A stretch of DNA of 64,000 nucleotides from Akkermansiaceae bacterium (lineage in GTDB: Bacteria > Verrucomicrobiota > Verrucomicrobiia > Verrucomicrobiales > Akkermansiaceae): positions 24,628 to 88,627 of the forward strand of contig SUVK01000003.1 of assembly GCA_015062055.1 (NCBI GenBank). The letters are read 5' to 3'. The position numbers were made by a program, and so were the translations under genes. Under the pieces are notes generated by a model. It did not search any database. It saw only the letters and a list, made by a program, of their open reading frames with translations, and was not told the origin of the DNA. Of the stretch, positions 10,216 to 18,218 are shown piece after piece (positions within the stretch are counted from its first letter, which is position 1; each line of letters begins with the position of its first letter).

Positions 10216-10737
10216 ATGAGCAGACGAAACTTACACAATGATGAGAACTTTTGGCCATGTGTCAGCGACATGTTTTTGGCCTTATTCGTGATTGCTTTGG
10301 TGCTGTATTCTACCATGTCTGCCGAAAAAGGCAAGGGGGATGAGTATGTGTCTGACTTGGCCGCTCAGGAGGCCTGCTCTTTATTCGAAACGCTCCAACG
10401 CGAATACCCCGACTCTGAAACTATAAAGGGCATCAATGTGGAAGAAATCCGAAATGAGGAACACGGCGCCCGCCCTAAATTGGCAGAAGCCTTGTACGGT
10501 TTATTGTCGTGCGAAGAAACGGCCCGATATTTTTATGTAACGGATGACACCTTAACAAAAATTCCGGATTCTACAGAGATGTATCAGTACAGTGATGCTA
10601 TTGCCCTCTTGTATGAATCCAGATGGATGGGGGGCTCTCCGCCCGATAAGACGGACCCCTGTTATCATGAACACATGCGAAAGGTAAGAGAACATGTGGA
10701 GTTTGAAATATATAAATCAAAATCAAATTCCTCCTTT
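10216..10737 (+). repeat. Tandem gene duplication: 5' halves of the two stator genes
   Basis: About 520 bp from 10216 repeat the sequence from 8710 with only scattered, mostly silent differences; a stretch of about 100 bp around 10410-10560 is nearly exact. The 3' halves have drifted much more. Such a sharp contrast suggests recent duplication or continuing gene conversion confined to the TM and adjacent domain. Confidence 0.8.
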
Positions 10738-11577
10738 ACAACGTTATCTGAAGAAGAACTCTTGGCTAAAATTAAAGAGTTGAAAGAGCGGATTAATGGC
10801 ATGAAAACGCAAGAGGATTACGATAAGCTTAACCGTGAGTATCAGGAACTTTTGAAGGTTGGTACGAATCTCGATGAATGGAGGACGCGGGTAGCTGCTT
10901 TAGCTGCAAAAAAAGCACAATTGGAAAGGGATTTGAAGAATGTAAATAATGCCAATGATAAAAAAAAGTCTGAAAAAGGTGAGAAGGAAGAAATCCTCCA
11001 AAACCTCAAACTGGCAGATACTCGTAAATTTGTTATGAAGGAGGTGCAGAAGTTGTTGGATGGGAAGTATTCTGCCTTGAAGGACGCTGGTGTAGAGGTT
11101 GATGAGGAAAAAGGTATTGTTATAATTCCGTCCTTCGTATTCTCTTATCCCTCAGTTGTCATCACAGATTATAAGAAAGGTAAGGCTACTATAACCGGGG
11201 AGCTTGATAAGAAGTTGATAGGAAATCTGACTTCTAATCAAGAAAAATATTTGCTGCAGCTGGCAATGTTCTTGGCCGAGATTGGTCAAATGGTGAAGAA
11301 TGAAAAATTACAATTACCTGTAGACAACATAGCAATTGAGTGCTATATGAAGGGGGAGGGGAATGAAGGGTTGATTCTTCAGTGTTCTTTTGATGTCTGG
11401 CGTATGTTGGACAAATTTTCCAAACAACGTTTGGGTGAATTCAAAAATGCAGATAGTCAGGGGTTATTCTCGATGACCGGTTTCATCAGCGAAGACGGGA
11501 AGGTCACCCCCCAACTGCAATTGAGATTTAATTGTTCGCCTAAGAGAATGGCAGAATCGACAGGGCAGACAAAATAA
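10216..11577 (+). CDS. MotB/ZorB-like stator protein (copy 2, degenerate OmpA-like end)
   Basis: 453 aa, a tandem copy of the preceding gene. The first ~170 residues, including the TM helix with its Asp, are almost identical in both protein and DNA. The coiled coil then diverges. The C-terminal domain keeps the fold pattern (IAIECY, LQLRFNC) but has lost the ligand residues: the HTD Asp becomes MKG, and QRA becomes QCS. If that reading is right, this subunit cannot bind peptidoglycan in the usual way while its twin can. The two may form hetero-dimers or be exchanged between channels. It ends with TAA, 78 bp before the last gene of the locus. Confidence 0.8.
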   Translation: MSRRNLHNDENFWPCVSDMFLALFVIALVLYSTMSAEKGKGDEYVSDLAAQEACSLFETLQREYPDSETIKGINVEEIRNEEHGARPKLAEALYGLLSCEETARYFYVTDDTLTKIPDSTEMYQYSDAIALLYESRWMGGSPPDKTDPCYHEHMRKVREHVEFEIYKSKSNSSFTTLSEEELLAKIKELKERINGMKTQEDYDKLNREYQELLKVGTNLDEWRTRVAALAAKKAQLERDLKNVNNANDKKKSEKGEKEEILQNLKLADTRKFVMKEVQKLLDGKYSALKDAGVEVDEEKGIVIIPSFVFSYPSVVITDYKKGKATITGELDKKLIGNLTSNQEKYLLQLAMFLAEIGQMVKNEKLQLPVDNIAIECYMKGEGNEGLILQCSFDVWRMLDKFSKQRLGEFKNADSQGLFSMTGFISEDGKVTPQLQLRFNCSPKRMAESTGQTK

Positions 11578-11655
11578 GCATGGGAGTATTCCGAATAGAC
11601 GACAATGTTTCAAAGGATAGCGCCGTAGATAAGGATGCGGAGTGAATAGCAGTGC

Positions 11656-12363
11656 ATGAGTGAGATATTTATCAAATTGTTTTCGTTTTGGGGAGGCACG
11701 CAGCTGTTGTACCTTATGGTGTGCCTTGGAGTATTTTGGGGGATATTGTGTGGGTGGATGTATTTGTGGCACAAAACGTGGGCGGGGGAGAACAAAGGTA
11801 AGGTGCTGTTGTTGGCGCTGATACCCACATTGCCCATGTTGTGGGCTAATCATGCCGCTATGAGTGACGAAATTTTGAAAAAAGGTCCTCGTATTTTTGA
11901 GCATCGCGTAGAGCACCAGATGCCCCAAGTGGTAGAAAATTTTTGTTCTCGCTTTGCTTCGAGATGCGGCAGTGCAGAGCAATTTAAGAAAAGAGCTATT
12001 CCCGAGTATACCGCTTTGGTGATAGGCGAAAATTCCATGCACTATTTCCCCATGGATACAACGGCCGACTATGAGCCTGCAGACCCAGCATCCATCAAAT
12101 TATTGACCTACGTATACAAGATGCGCAACAGCGCAGAATCTCCATTTGCCGAAAAAGAAAATTTGACTCTTTGGTATAAAATGCTTTGTGGGTATATGGC
12201 ACAGCATCAATTTGAGCACAATAAAGCACAATTAGAGCAGATGTCGGCTTATTCGCCATACGGTTGGTTTGCTTTACTGCTTGCCATTGTCATGGGGATA
12301 TGTGCTCGCCTTGCATATAAAGACATAAATGAGCGTTATTGTTACCCCTACCGGAAAAGATAA
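11656..12363 (+). CDS. Membrane protein of the channel locus, function unknown
   Basis: 235 aa starting with ATG 11656. Hydrophobic helices lie at about 17-37 and 47-63, and another at about 210-228; between them is a ~140-residue soluble stretch with conserved-looking Cys and many charged residues, and the C-terminus is basic. No family is recognised. It is on the same strand and of similar base composition to the stator genes and ends the run, since the next gene is pnp behind its own promoter. It may be an accessory subunit; this rests on position alone. Confidence 0.6.
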   Translation: MSEIFIKLFSFWGGTQLLYLMVCLGVFWGILCGWMYLWHKTWAGENKGKVLLLALIPTLPMLWANHAAMSDEILKKGPRIFEHRVEHQMPQVVENFCSRFASRCGSAEQFKKRAIPEYTALVIGENSMHYFPMDTTADYEPADPASIKLLTYVYKMRNSAESPFAEKENLTLWYKMLCGYMAQHQFEHNKAQLEQMSAYSPYGWFALLLAIVMGICARLAYKDINERYCYPYRKR

Positions 12364-12417
12364 GTGCATTATGAAGCCGCAAATGGCATAAATTCGGTTA
12401 TTTTGCGGATTATATGC

Positions 12418-12446
12418 TTGCGTTGGGGGTTGAAACTGTGTAAAAT
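12418..12446 (+). promoter_or_regulatory. Candidate sigma70 promoter for pnp
   Basis: TTGCGT at 12418-12423, a 17-bp spacer and TAAAAT at 12441-12446. It would give a pnp leader of about 150 nt containing the hairpin described next. The -35 matches only the TTG. Confidence 0.35.
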
Positions 12447-12492
12447 GGGCGCGAATGCGTGTAACTGTGTCAAACAGAGGCGCGCATGATGC

Positions 12493-12517
12493 GGCAGGGT
12501 AGCTTAAGAACCCTGCC
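12493..12517 (+). promoter_or_regulatory. Hairpin in the pnp leader
   Basis: GGCAGGGT (12493-12500) and ACCCTGCC (12510-12517) form a perfect 8-bp stem with a 9-nt loop and no U-tract, about 85 nt before pnp. In enterobacteria a leader stem is cut by RNase III and PNPase then represses its own mRNA; a similar role here is an inference. Confidence 0.4.
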
Positions 12518-12601
12518 ACCTGCCGAGGAAGGGAGTTTGCCGGTTCCGTCCTTTTGAGGTGAAGCAAGGAGCCGGCACAAGAAGATAGAAAAGAAAATAA
12601 A

Positions 12602-14752
12602 ATGAGTATACATTCCGTATCGTGCGCCGTTGGCGCCAATCCCATCACAATTGAAACCGGTAAGATTGCCCGCCTGGCAGATGGCGCAGTGACTGTTCGT
12701 TGTGGTGATACCGTGGTGCTTGTTACCGTTGTGAGTGCCACCAAGATAAAAGAGGGGCAGACCTTCTTCCCCTTGTCCGTAGAATACAAAGAAAAGGCAG
12801 CAGCTGCGGGTATGTTCCCGGGCGGGTACTTCAAGCGTGAGGGTCGCCCCACGGAGAAGGAGATTCTGACCTGCCGTATGACGGACCGTCCTCTGCGTCC
12901 GATGTTCCCCAAGGGCTACTTCTATGACACGCAGGTAATCTCCCTGCTGATGGCAGCTGACGGCGAGAACGAGCCGGACATCCTCAGCATCAACGGTGCA
13001 TCTGCCGCATGTGTTATCTCTGATCTTCCCTTTGCCGAGCCCGTAGGCGCCGTGCGCGTGGGCCGTATCAACGGTGAGTTCGTTATCAACCCCACCAACA
13101 GCCAGCGTGGTGAGAGCGACCTGGATCTCGTGTATGCCGGTTCTAAGGACCAGGTAATCATGATTGAAGGTTCTGCCAACGAGCTGCCCGAAGAGGACTT
13201 TATTGCAGCCTTGCGCTTTGCCCAAGAGAATGTGGCCAAGATTTGCGCTGCCCAAGAAGAGCTGCGCGCCCTTTGCGGTAAACCCACTCGCGAGTACGAG
13301 CTTACCTTGGCCAAGCCCGAGTTGCTCGAAATCGGCTACCAAGTGGCCGGCGACCGCATCGAGGATGCTATTTACGCTCCCAACAAGATTCAGCGTCAGA
13401 AGCAGGTAGGTGCCCTCCGCGATGAGGTGGAGGCCAAGATTAAGGAGACCTACCCCGAGGCTACCGACTTCGACGTCGAGCAGGTGTTCGAGTACATTCA
13501 GAAGAAGGCTTTCCGTATCTCCATCATGGAGCAAGGCAAGCGCGCTGACGGCCGCACTATTAAGCAGCTGCGCCCGCTCTCTGCAGAGGTGAACGTGCTG
13601 CCCGGCGTGGTACACGGCTCCGCTCTCTTCTCTCGCGGCGAAACCATGTCTATGTGCTTGGCTACCCTCGCCCCCATGGAGGAGAAGCAGTACCTCGACA
13701 ACTACACCGGCTCTGTGGATGAAAAACGCTTCATCCTGCACTACAACTTCCCCCCGTTCACTGTGGGTGAAACCGGTCGTTTCGGTGGTCAGAACCGCCG
13801 CGAGATCGGCCACGGTGCCTTGGCAGAGCGCTCCATTGCCCCGGTAATCCCCGATGAGGCAGATTTCCCCTACGCCATCCGCGTTTCCTCCGAGATTATG
13901 GAGTCTAACGGCTCTACCTCCATGGCTTCCGTATGTGCCGGTACGCTTTCTCTGCTGGCTGCCGGCGTGCCTCTTAAGCGCCCGGTTTCCGGCATTTCCG
14001 TCGGTTTGGTGACCGAGTTTGCCAACGAGGGCGACCGCGAGCCCGCTCGCTTCGAGACCCTGCTGGACATCATCGGCTCGGAAGACTTCTATGGTGACAT
14101 GGACTTCAAGCTTTGCGGCTCCGAGGTAGGTGTAACCGGCTACCAGCTCGATCTCAAGCTGCCGGGTATTCCGCTCTACATTTTGGAGGATGCCATTCAT
14201 CTGGCTCGCAAGGGCCGTCTGGATGTGCTTGCTACCATGAATGCCTGCATTGCCGAGCCGCAGAAGATGAGCCCCAATGCCCCGCGCATTGAGTCTACCT
14301 CCATCCCGCAAGACCGCATCGGCGAGCTTATCGGCCCCGGTGGTAAGAATATCAAGGCCCTGCAGGCCGAAACCGGTACCGATATCAATATCGAGGAGGA
14401 CGGCACCGTGCGCATCTACGGCAGCCGTCAAGAGGGTGTCGAGCGTGCACTCTACCTCATCGACCGCATGTTCAAGGAGATTGAAGTGGGCGAAACCTAC
14501 GAGGGCAAGATTGTGTCCACCAAGGAGTTCGGTGCCTTTATGGAGGTGCTGCCCGGTAAGGATGGCCTCATCCACATCTCTGAGCTGGCCGAGGGCCGTA
14601 CGCAGAAAACAGAGGATGTTGTGAAAGTGGGCGACATTGTGACTGCCAAGTGCATCGGTATCGATGACAAGGGCCGTGTCAAGATGTCCATGCGCGCTGC
14701 TGCCCGCGACCGCAAGGCCGCTGAGGCTGCTGCCAAGGCAGAGCAGGCCTGA
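12602..14752 (+). CDS. pnp: Polynucleotide phosphorylase (PNPase)
   Basis: 716 aa, the usual family length. It degrades RNA 3' to 5' by phosphorolysis, usually as a homotrimer within the degradosome. Two RNase PH-type domains (about 1-210 and 310-545) flank a helical linker; the second carries FGGQNRREIGHG and GSSD-like active-site segments (GSEDFYGDMDFK). A KH domain with IGPGGKNI lies at about 575-610, and an S1 domain (VGETYEGKI to HISELAEGR) ends the protein. ATG 12602 sits after an A-rich stretch. The gene is markedly richer in G+C than the channel locus upstream and ends at a strong terminator. A 701-codon frame on the opposite strand is only a shadow. Confidence 0.97.
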   Translation: MSIHSVSCAVGANPITIETGKIARLADGAVTVRCGDTVVLVTVVSATKIKEGQTFFPLSVEYKEKAAAAGMFPGGYFKREGRPTEKEILTCRMTDRPLRPMFPKGYFYDTQVISLLMAADGENEPDILSINGASAACVISDLPFAEPVGAVRVGRINGEFVINPTNSQRGESDLDLVYAGSKDQVIMIEGSANELPEEDFIAALRFAQENVAKICAAQEELRALCGKPTREYELTLAKPELLEIGYQVAGDRIEDAIYAPNKIQRQKQVGALRDEVEAKIKETYPEATDFDVEQVFEYIQKKAFRISIMEQGKRADGRTIKQLRPLSAEVNVLPGVVHGSALFSRGETMSMCLATLAPMEEKQYLDNYTGSVDEKRFILHYNFPPFTVGETGRFGGQNRREIGHGALAERSIAPVIPDEADFPYAIRVSSEIMESNGSTSMASVCAGTLSLLAAGVPLKRPVSGISVGLVTEFANEGDREPARFETLLDIIGSEDFYGDMDFKLCGSEVGVTGYQLDLKLPGIPLYILEDAIHLARKGRLDVLATMNACIAEPQKMSPNAPRIESTSIPQDRIGELIGPGGKNIKALQAETGTDINIEEDGTVRIYGSRQEGVERALYLIDRMFKEIEVGETYEGKIVSTKEFGAFMEVLPGKDGLIHISELAEGRTQKTEDVVKVGDIVTAKCIGIDDKGRVKMSMRAAARDRKAAEAAAKAEQA

Positions 14753-14787
14753 TGCCTGCTGCCCGACTCTGATAATAAATTAAATTC

Positions 14788-14828
14788 CCCGTGCCCGGTG
14801 CGTTTTTTCGCCGGGCACGGGTTTTTTT
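14788..14828 (+). terminator. Rho-independent terminator of pnp
   Basis: An 11-bp perfect stem (CCCGTGCCCGG at 14788-14798, CCGGGCACGGG at 14811-14821) is followed by seven T. Confidence 0.92.
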
Positions 14829-14892
14829 ATACCCGAAATTCGTAAGCTACTAAAAAAATTGCAATAAAATTCGCGCCAAGTGCTTTTTTTGA

Positions 14893-14921
14893 TTGCCAAG
14901 AAGAGAAATCTGGTGTAAAAG
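14893..14921 (+). promoter_or_regulatory. Candidate promoter for the coiled-coil pair
   Basis: TTGCCA at 14893-14898, 17 bp, TAAAAG at 14916-14921; the start codon at 14954 is 32 bp beyond the -10, giving a short leader with no clear Shine-Dalgarno sequence. Confidence 0.5.
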
Positions 14922-14953
14922 ATATATCGAACAGTTGCAAATTTACTTACACC

Positions 14954-15787
14954 ATGTGGAAATATATCATCATCTCGTCGTTCGTCTTTATCGGCGCATC
15001 GTTCTATTTTTACACGCAGAATCATAAGGGCTTGGTACAGCAGGATTCCGGTGAGATTACGCACGTTTTCAAACGGATGGGGTCTGCCGTCAGCAATAAA
15101 ATTGATGCCAAACAGCAAGAAATTAATGCAGCCTACAGCAAGCTGCGCGAAGAATACTATACCTCTGAGGTAGAGCGCGAGGCCAAAGTGCAGAAGGAAG
15201 CAGAGGCTCAGGCTGCTGATTTCAAATCTGAAGGTGATGACTTGAAGAGTCAAAACGATGACCTGTTGGCTGAGACCGAAACCGTAGAGCGTAACCTCAA
15301 GGATGTTGTCAGCAAGACGGCAGAGGTAGTAGGGCTCGATGCCAATAGCTCCGAACCGAGTGAGATTATCGCTGCTGCTAAAGATTTGATGGATGCCAAC
15401 GCTGAGTTGCAGAATCAAATTGACATGGAAACCGCCCAAATCGCTTCTCTCGGCGAGCAAAGCGACGACCTTAACACACGTATTGCTGCCGCTCAAAAGC
15501 TTGGTAAGGACCGCCAGAACAGTATCTCTCCCCCCGAGCTGAAGTGCCGCATCAGTTATGTGGACCCCAACTATTCATTCTTTGCTCTCGATGCCGGCAT
15601 TGATAACGGTGGCGTAGTTATCGGCTCTGAGCTTGCCGTTATGCGTGGGGGTAAGCAAATTTGTGTTCTCAAGGTGACCAACGTAGAATCCAAGGTTTCC
15701 ACCGCCACGGTGAAGAAGGGTACCCTGTTGATTGGCGAACGCGTCAAACTGGGCGATGAAGTCATCTCTATTCGCAATGATAAGTAA
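14954..15787 (+). CDS. Membrane-anchored coiled-coil protein with C-terminal beta domain
   Basis: 277 aa. An N-terminal hydrophobic segment (about 3-20) acts as signal anchor; residues about 35-185 are rich in Glu, Ala, Lys and Gln in heptads (coiled coil); the last ~90 residues form a compact Gly/Val-rich domain. The arrangement of anchor, coiled coil and beta-barrel-like end is like MreC, but the sequence is not clearly MreC. It is followed 19 bp later by a gene of identical architecture whose C-terminal domain is recognisably similar, so the two are paralogues and probably partners in the periplasm. Function unknown. Confidence 0.7.
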   Translation: MWKYIIISSFVFIGASFYFYTQNHKGLVQQDSGEITHVFKRMGSAVSNKIDAKQQEINAAYSKLREEYYTSEVEREAKVQKEAEAQAADFKSEGDDLKSQNDDLLAETETVERNLKDVVSKTAEVVGLDANSSEPSEIIAAAKDLMDANAELQNQIDMETAQIASLGEQSDDLNTRIAAAQKLGKDRQNSISPPELKCRISYVDPNYSFFALDAGIDNGGVVIGSELAVMRGGKQICVLKVTNVESKVSTATVKKGTLLIGERVKLGDEVISIRNDK

Positions 15788-15806
15788 ATTTTAACTCCTG
15801 TTTTAT

Positions 15807-16667
15807 ATGAAAGTATTTCCCGTTATTCTCTCCGTAGTGGTGTTAGGGCTTTCTGTCGGCTCTTGGTATTATTCCTCTCAACAGCAGGCAATGATGCGTG
15901 CCGTTGTCAATGTAAGTGGCGGTAAAGCCGGCAAGGGCATGGAGGCCGTTAAGAAACAGGCCGAATCCGATTTCAATAAAGCTCTGTTAGATGCAAACAG
16001 TGCCGATGAAAAGACACGTAAGGTCAGCAATGAGCTTAATGGTGTAGACGGCGCCATCGAGAAACGTGAGGTAGCCGAGAGTACTCGCGATGAACAAAGA
16101 GATTACCGCGATGGTATGTCTGCCGAGCTGGAAGTTACGAAGGGGAAACATGAAGAGGCCCAGAAAAAGGCTGAGGCTTTGTTGGAGACCATGCGCACTC
16201 TTGACGATTTGGCCAGTGTATCCGACCTGACCGAGGTGGTAGATACGTTCCAAACAATTGTAACGGACGCCAAAGAGAAGAATGCCGAGCTGACCAGTGA
16301 GCACGCCTCTCTTGTTGAGGTACGTGGCAAGGCAGAATCCAAGGTGGCTGCCGAGCAGGCCGAACTTGCTCGTTTGGAAGAGCAGAATCGCAAGTTCGAG
16401 GCTACATACCGCAAGAATGTTCTTGAGTACGTGGTGAGTCAGGTTAAGCCCGAGAGTCGTATCGTTGTATTCAAGGCACCCAAAGATAGTGGTATCGTTA
16501 TTGGTGATACCGTGCCTCTTATCGTCAAGCGTGGCGATGTGACCGTTGCGAATTTGCGAGTTGAGAGTGTCAAAGGCAATGAGGTGGTAGCTAAGTATAC
16601 CTTGGTGCCCGGTCAAGAGATTCGCGTAGGCGACAATATCATCCACAAGAAGCCCCACGGTTCGTAA
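15807..16667 (+). CDS. Paralogous membrane-anchored coiled-coil protein
   Basis: 286 aa with the same layout as its upstream neighbour: hydrophobic N-terminus (about 4-20), Glu/Lys/Ala-rich coiled coil (about 45-200) and a C-terminal domain containing SGIVIGDTVPLIVKRGDV and EIRVGDNI, matching VVIGSELAVMRGGK and RVKLGDEV in the first protein. The domain resembles two small beta repeats. The pair is likely co-transcribed from the promoter near 14893 and stopped at the terminator near 16700. No enzyme motif is visible; a structural or scaffolding envelope role is an inference. Confidence 0.7.
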   Translation: MKVFPVILSVVVLGLSVGSWYYSSQQQAMMRAVVNVSGGKAGKGMEAVKKQAESDFNKALLDANSADEKTRKVSNELNGVDGAIEKREVAESTRDEQRDYRDGMSAELEVTKGKHEEAQKKAEALLETMRTLDDLASVSDLTEVVDTFQTIVTDAKEKNAELTSEHASLVEVRGKAESKVAAEQAELARLEEQNRKFEATYRKNVLEYVVSQVKPESRIVVFKAPKDSGIVIGDTVPLIVKRGDVTVANLRVESVKGNEVVAKYTLVPGQEIRVGDNIIHKKPHGS

Positions 16668-16699
16668 TGTCCGTGTAGCGTTAAGCATCTGTTTAAATT

Positions 16700-16733
16700 G
16701 CCGCCGCGTGTCAAAAACACCGGCGGCGATTTT
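16700..16733 (+). terminator. Rho-independent terminator
   Basis: GCCGCCG-C-GTGT pairs with ACAC-CGGCGGC (one bulged C) across a short A-rich loop, followed by ATTTTAT. Confidence 0.75.
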
Positions 16734-16919
16734 ATATACGGAACTTTGCTTGATGGACGAGTTGCCTGAATCAAAATTATGCTGGCTTGAGCTCGCGGCG
16801 TAGCCTTACATATTCCTCGTTATCGGGCTGTGTTAAATGTGATTATGTCATATTCTTGCTGAATTGGGCTGGCAAAGTGCGGTGTTTTGTGCTATCATAA
16901 GGGCACGTTGAATATAGCC

Positions 16920-17123
16920 ATGAATAAGACGTTCCTTTATACCTTAGTAGTTGCAGCATCGGTTATGATGGTATCTTGCCAGCCGGCTTTGCCGATGGTG
17001 CCGGATAGTGGCCGCACTGTTGTGCCGCCTCAGGGCAGCACCACCACCGAAAAACCGTGGAATGCTCCCACTAAGACCGAGGGCGACGCCGCACTGGGCC
17101 CCTTGAGTAACATGAGACGTTGA
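16920..17123 (+). CDS. Small Pro-rich lipoprotein
   Basis: 67 aa from ATG 16920. The N-terminus is a lipoprotein signal: two charged residues, a hydrophobic core and the lipobox VMMVSC with Cys at about residue 20. The mature part is short, rich in Pro, Thr and Gly and looks unstructured. A longer frame from 16887 lacks a sensible start. It sits alone between a terminator and nth, which overlaps its stop region on the same strand, so the two could be co-transcribed. Function unknown. Confidence 0.65.
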   Translation: MNKTFLYTLVVAASVMMVSCQPALPMVPDSGRTVVPPQGSTTTEKPWNAPTKTEGDAALGPLSNMRR

Positions 17124-17143
17124 TATCCCCCCCCTCTCCGTAT

Positions 17144-17764
17144 ATGTTGCGGAAACAGCGCGCAAGCATAGTGCTCGAGGAGCTGGAGCGGGCGTACCCC
17201 GCCCCCGGTTGCCCCTTGCACCATACCGACCCATTCACTTTGCTGGTGGCAGTTATGCTATCGGCCCAGTGTACCGATGCTCGCGTCAACAAAGTGACAC
17301 CCGAACTTTTTGCTGCTGCGCCTACACCACAAGCTATGGCTGCCATGGAGTGGCAACAGGTGCGGGAGTTTATCGCTACCTGCGGCCTCACCCAAACTAA
17401 AGCAAAACGCTTGGTAGAAACCTCCAAATTGTTGCTCGAACGCCATAACGGGCAGGTGCCCTCTACCTTCGAAGAGCTTGAGGCTTTACCGGGGGTCGGT
17501 CACAAAACAGCGTCGGTCGTTATGGCTCAGGCCTTTGGTATGCCTGCTTTCCCTGTCGATACGCATATCTTTCGGCTCGCTCGCCGGTGGAATCTGAGCC
17601 GTGGTAAAACCGTAGAGGCTGTTGAGGCCGATTTGAAAAAATGTTTCCCGAAACATTTGTGGAACAAACTGCACGTGCAGTTTGTTTTGTGGGGTAGGGA
17701 GCATTGCCCGGCGCGTGGTTGTAAACCGCTTTGTCCTGTCTGTGCCCGCTTGGCTGTGACATAA
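17144..17764 (+). CDS. nth: Endonuclease III (DNA glycosylase/AP lyase)
   Basis: 206 aa from ATG 17144; a TTG at 17122-17120 that overlaps the previous gene would add 8 residues. It removes oxidised pyrimidines and cleaves the abasic site. The helix-hairpin-helix LPGVGHKTA holds the catalytic Lys, and VDTHIFRLARR supplies the catalytic Asp. The C-terminal Cys cluster is present but spaced C-x4-C-x3-C-x2-C instead of the usual C-x6-C-x2-C-x5-C, so either a different set of ligands holds the [4Fe-4S] cluster or one ligand is lost. The fold and length are otherwise standard. Confidence 0.9.
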   Translation: MLRKQRASIVLEELERAYPAPGCPLHHTDPFTLLVAVMLSAQCTDARVNKVTPELFAAAPTPQAMAAMEWQQVREFIATCGLTQTKAKRLVETSKLLLERHNGQVPSTFEELEALPGVGHKTASVVMAQAFGMPAFPVDTHIFRLARRWNLSRGKTVEAVEADLKKCFPKHLWNKLHVQFVLWGREHCPARGCKPLCPVCARLAVT

Positions 17765-17840
17765 AGTGCACCTTTTTGAATGTTTGGGATTGACATTTAT
17801 CCCAAAAAGTTGTTTCATATCCGCCCGAAAGTAACACGTT

Positions 17841-18179
17841 ATGCTTGTTTCTCAGCTAAAATCAAAAATTCATCGCGCCATGGTAACACGTGGTGATGTG
17901 GAATATGAAGGTAGCATAGAAATACCGCAAGATCTCGTCGAGGCTGCCGGCATTTGGCCGGGCGAGAAGGTGTTGGTTGCCTCCATCACCTCCGGTAACC
18001 GCTTCGAGACCTATGTGCTTGTCGGCCCTCCCGGAACCGGCCAAATTATTATCAACGGTGGAGCGGCGCATCTCATCAAAGCCGGAGAACGCGTGGTTAT
18101 CATGAGCTTTGCGCTCGATGATAAGCCGATAACGCCTACTCGCATCGTTTGCAATGAACTTAATGAAATCATTGCTTGA
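17841..18179 (+). CDS. panD: Aspartate 1-decarboxylase proenzyme
   Basis: 112 aa, close to the family norm. It makes beta-alanine from aspartate for pantothenate and CoA. The N-terminus has the diagnostic sequence: MLVSQLKSKIHRA, then VTRGDVEYEGS, in which the Gly-Ser bond is self-cleaved and Ser becomes the pyruvoyl group. The middle carries NRFETYV and INGGAAHLI, which line the active site. It stands between nth and secG on the same strand; no other pan gene is nearby. Confidence 0.93.
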   Translation: MLVSQLKSKIHRAMVTRGDVEYEGSIEIPQDLVEAAGIWPGEKVLVASITSGNRFETYVLVGPPGTGQIIINGGAAHLIKAGERVVIMSFALDDKPITPTRIVCNELNEIIA

Positions 18180-18182
18180 GGC

Positions 18183-18211
18183 TTTACAAATCCCTTTTAA
18201 TCTGATATAAT
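18183..18211 (+). promoter_or_regulatory. Promoter giving a leaderless secG mRNA
   Basis: TTTACA (18183-18188), 17 bp, TATAAT (18206-18211). Only 7 nt separate the -10 from ATG 18219, so transcription should start at or next to the start codon. Confidence 0.75.
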
Positions 18212-18218
18212 AACCGCC

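Noticed and set aside
490..11577. Complete Zorya defence system
   Set aside because: No ZorC, ZorD or ZorE-like gene is visible and the number of channel genes is wrong; only the stator part resembles it.
12470..14575. 701-codon frame on the minus strand
   Set aside because: Exact shadow of pnp, caused by its biased G+C-rich codons; no start signal and no family-like sequence.
16870..16896. sigma54-type promoter before the small lipoprotein
   Set aside because: TGGCA is present but the second element does not match at the needed distance.
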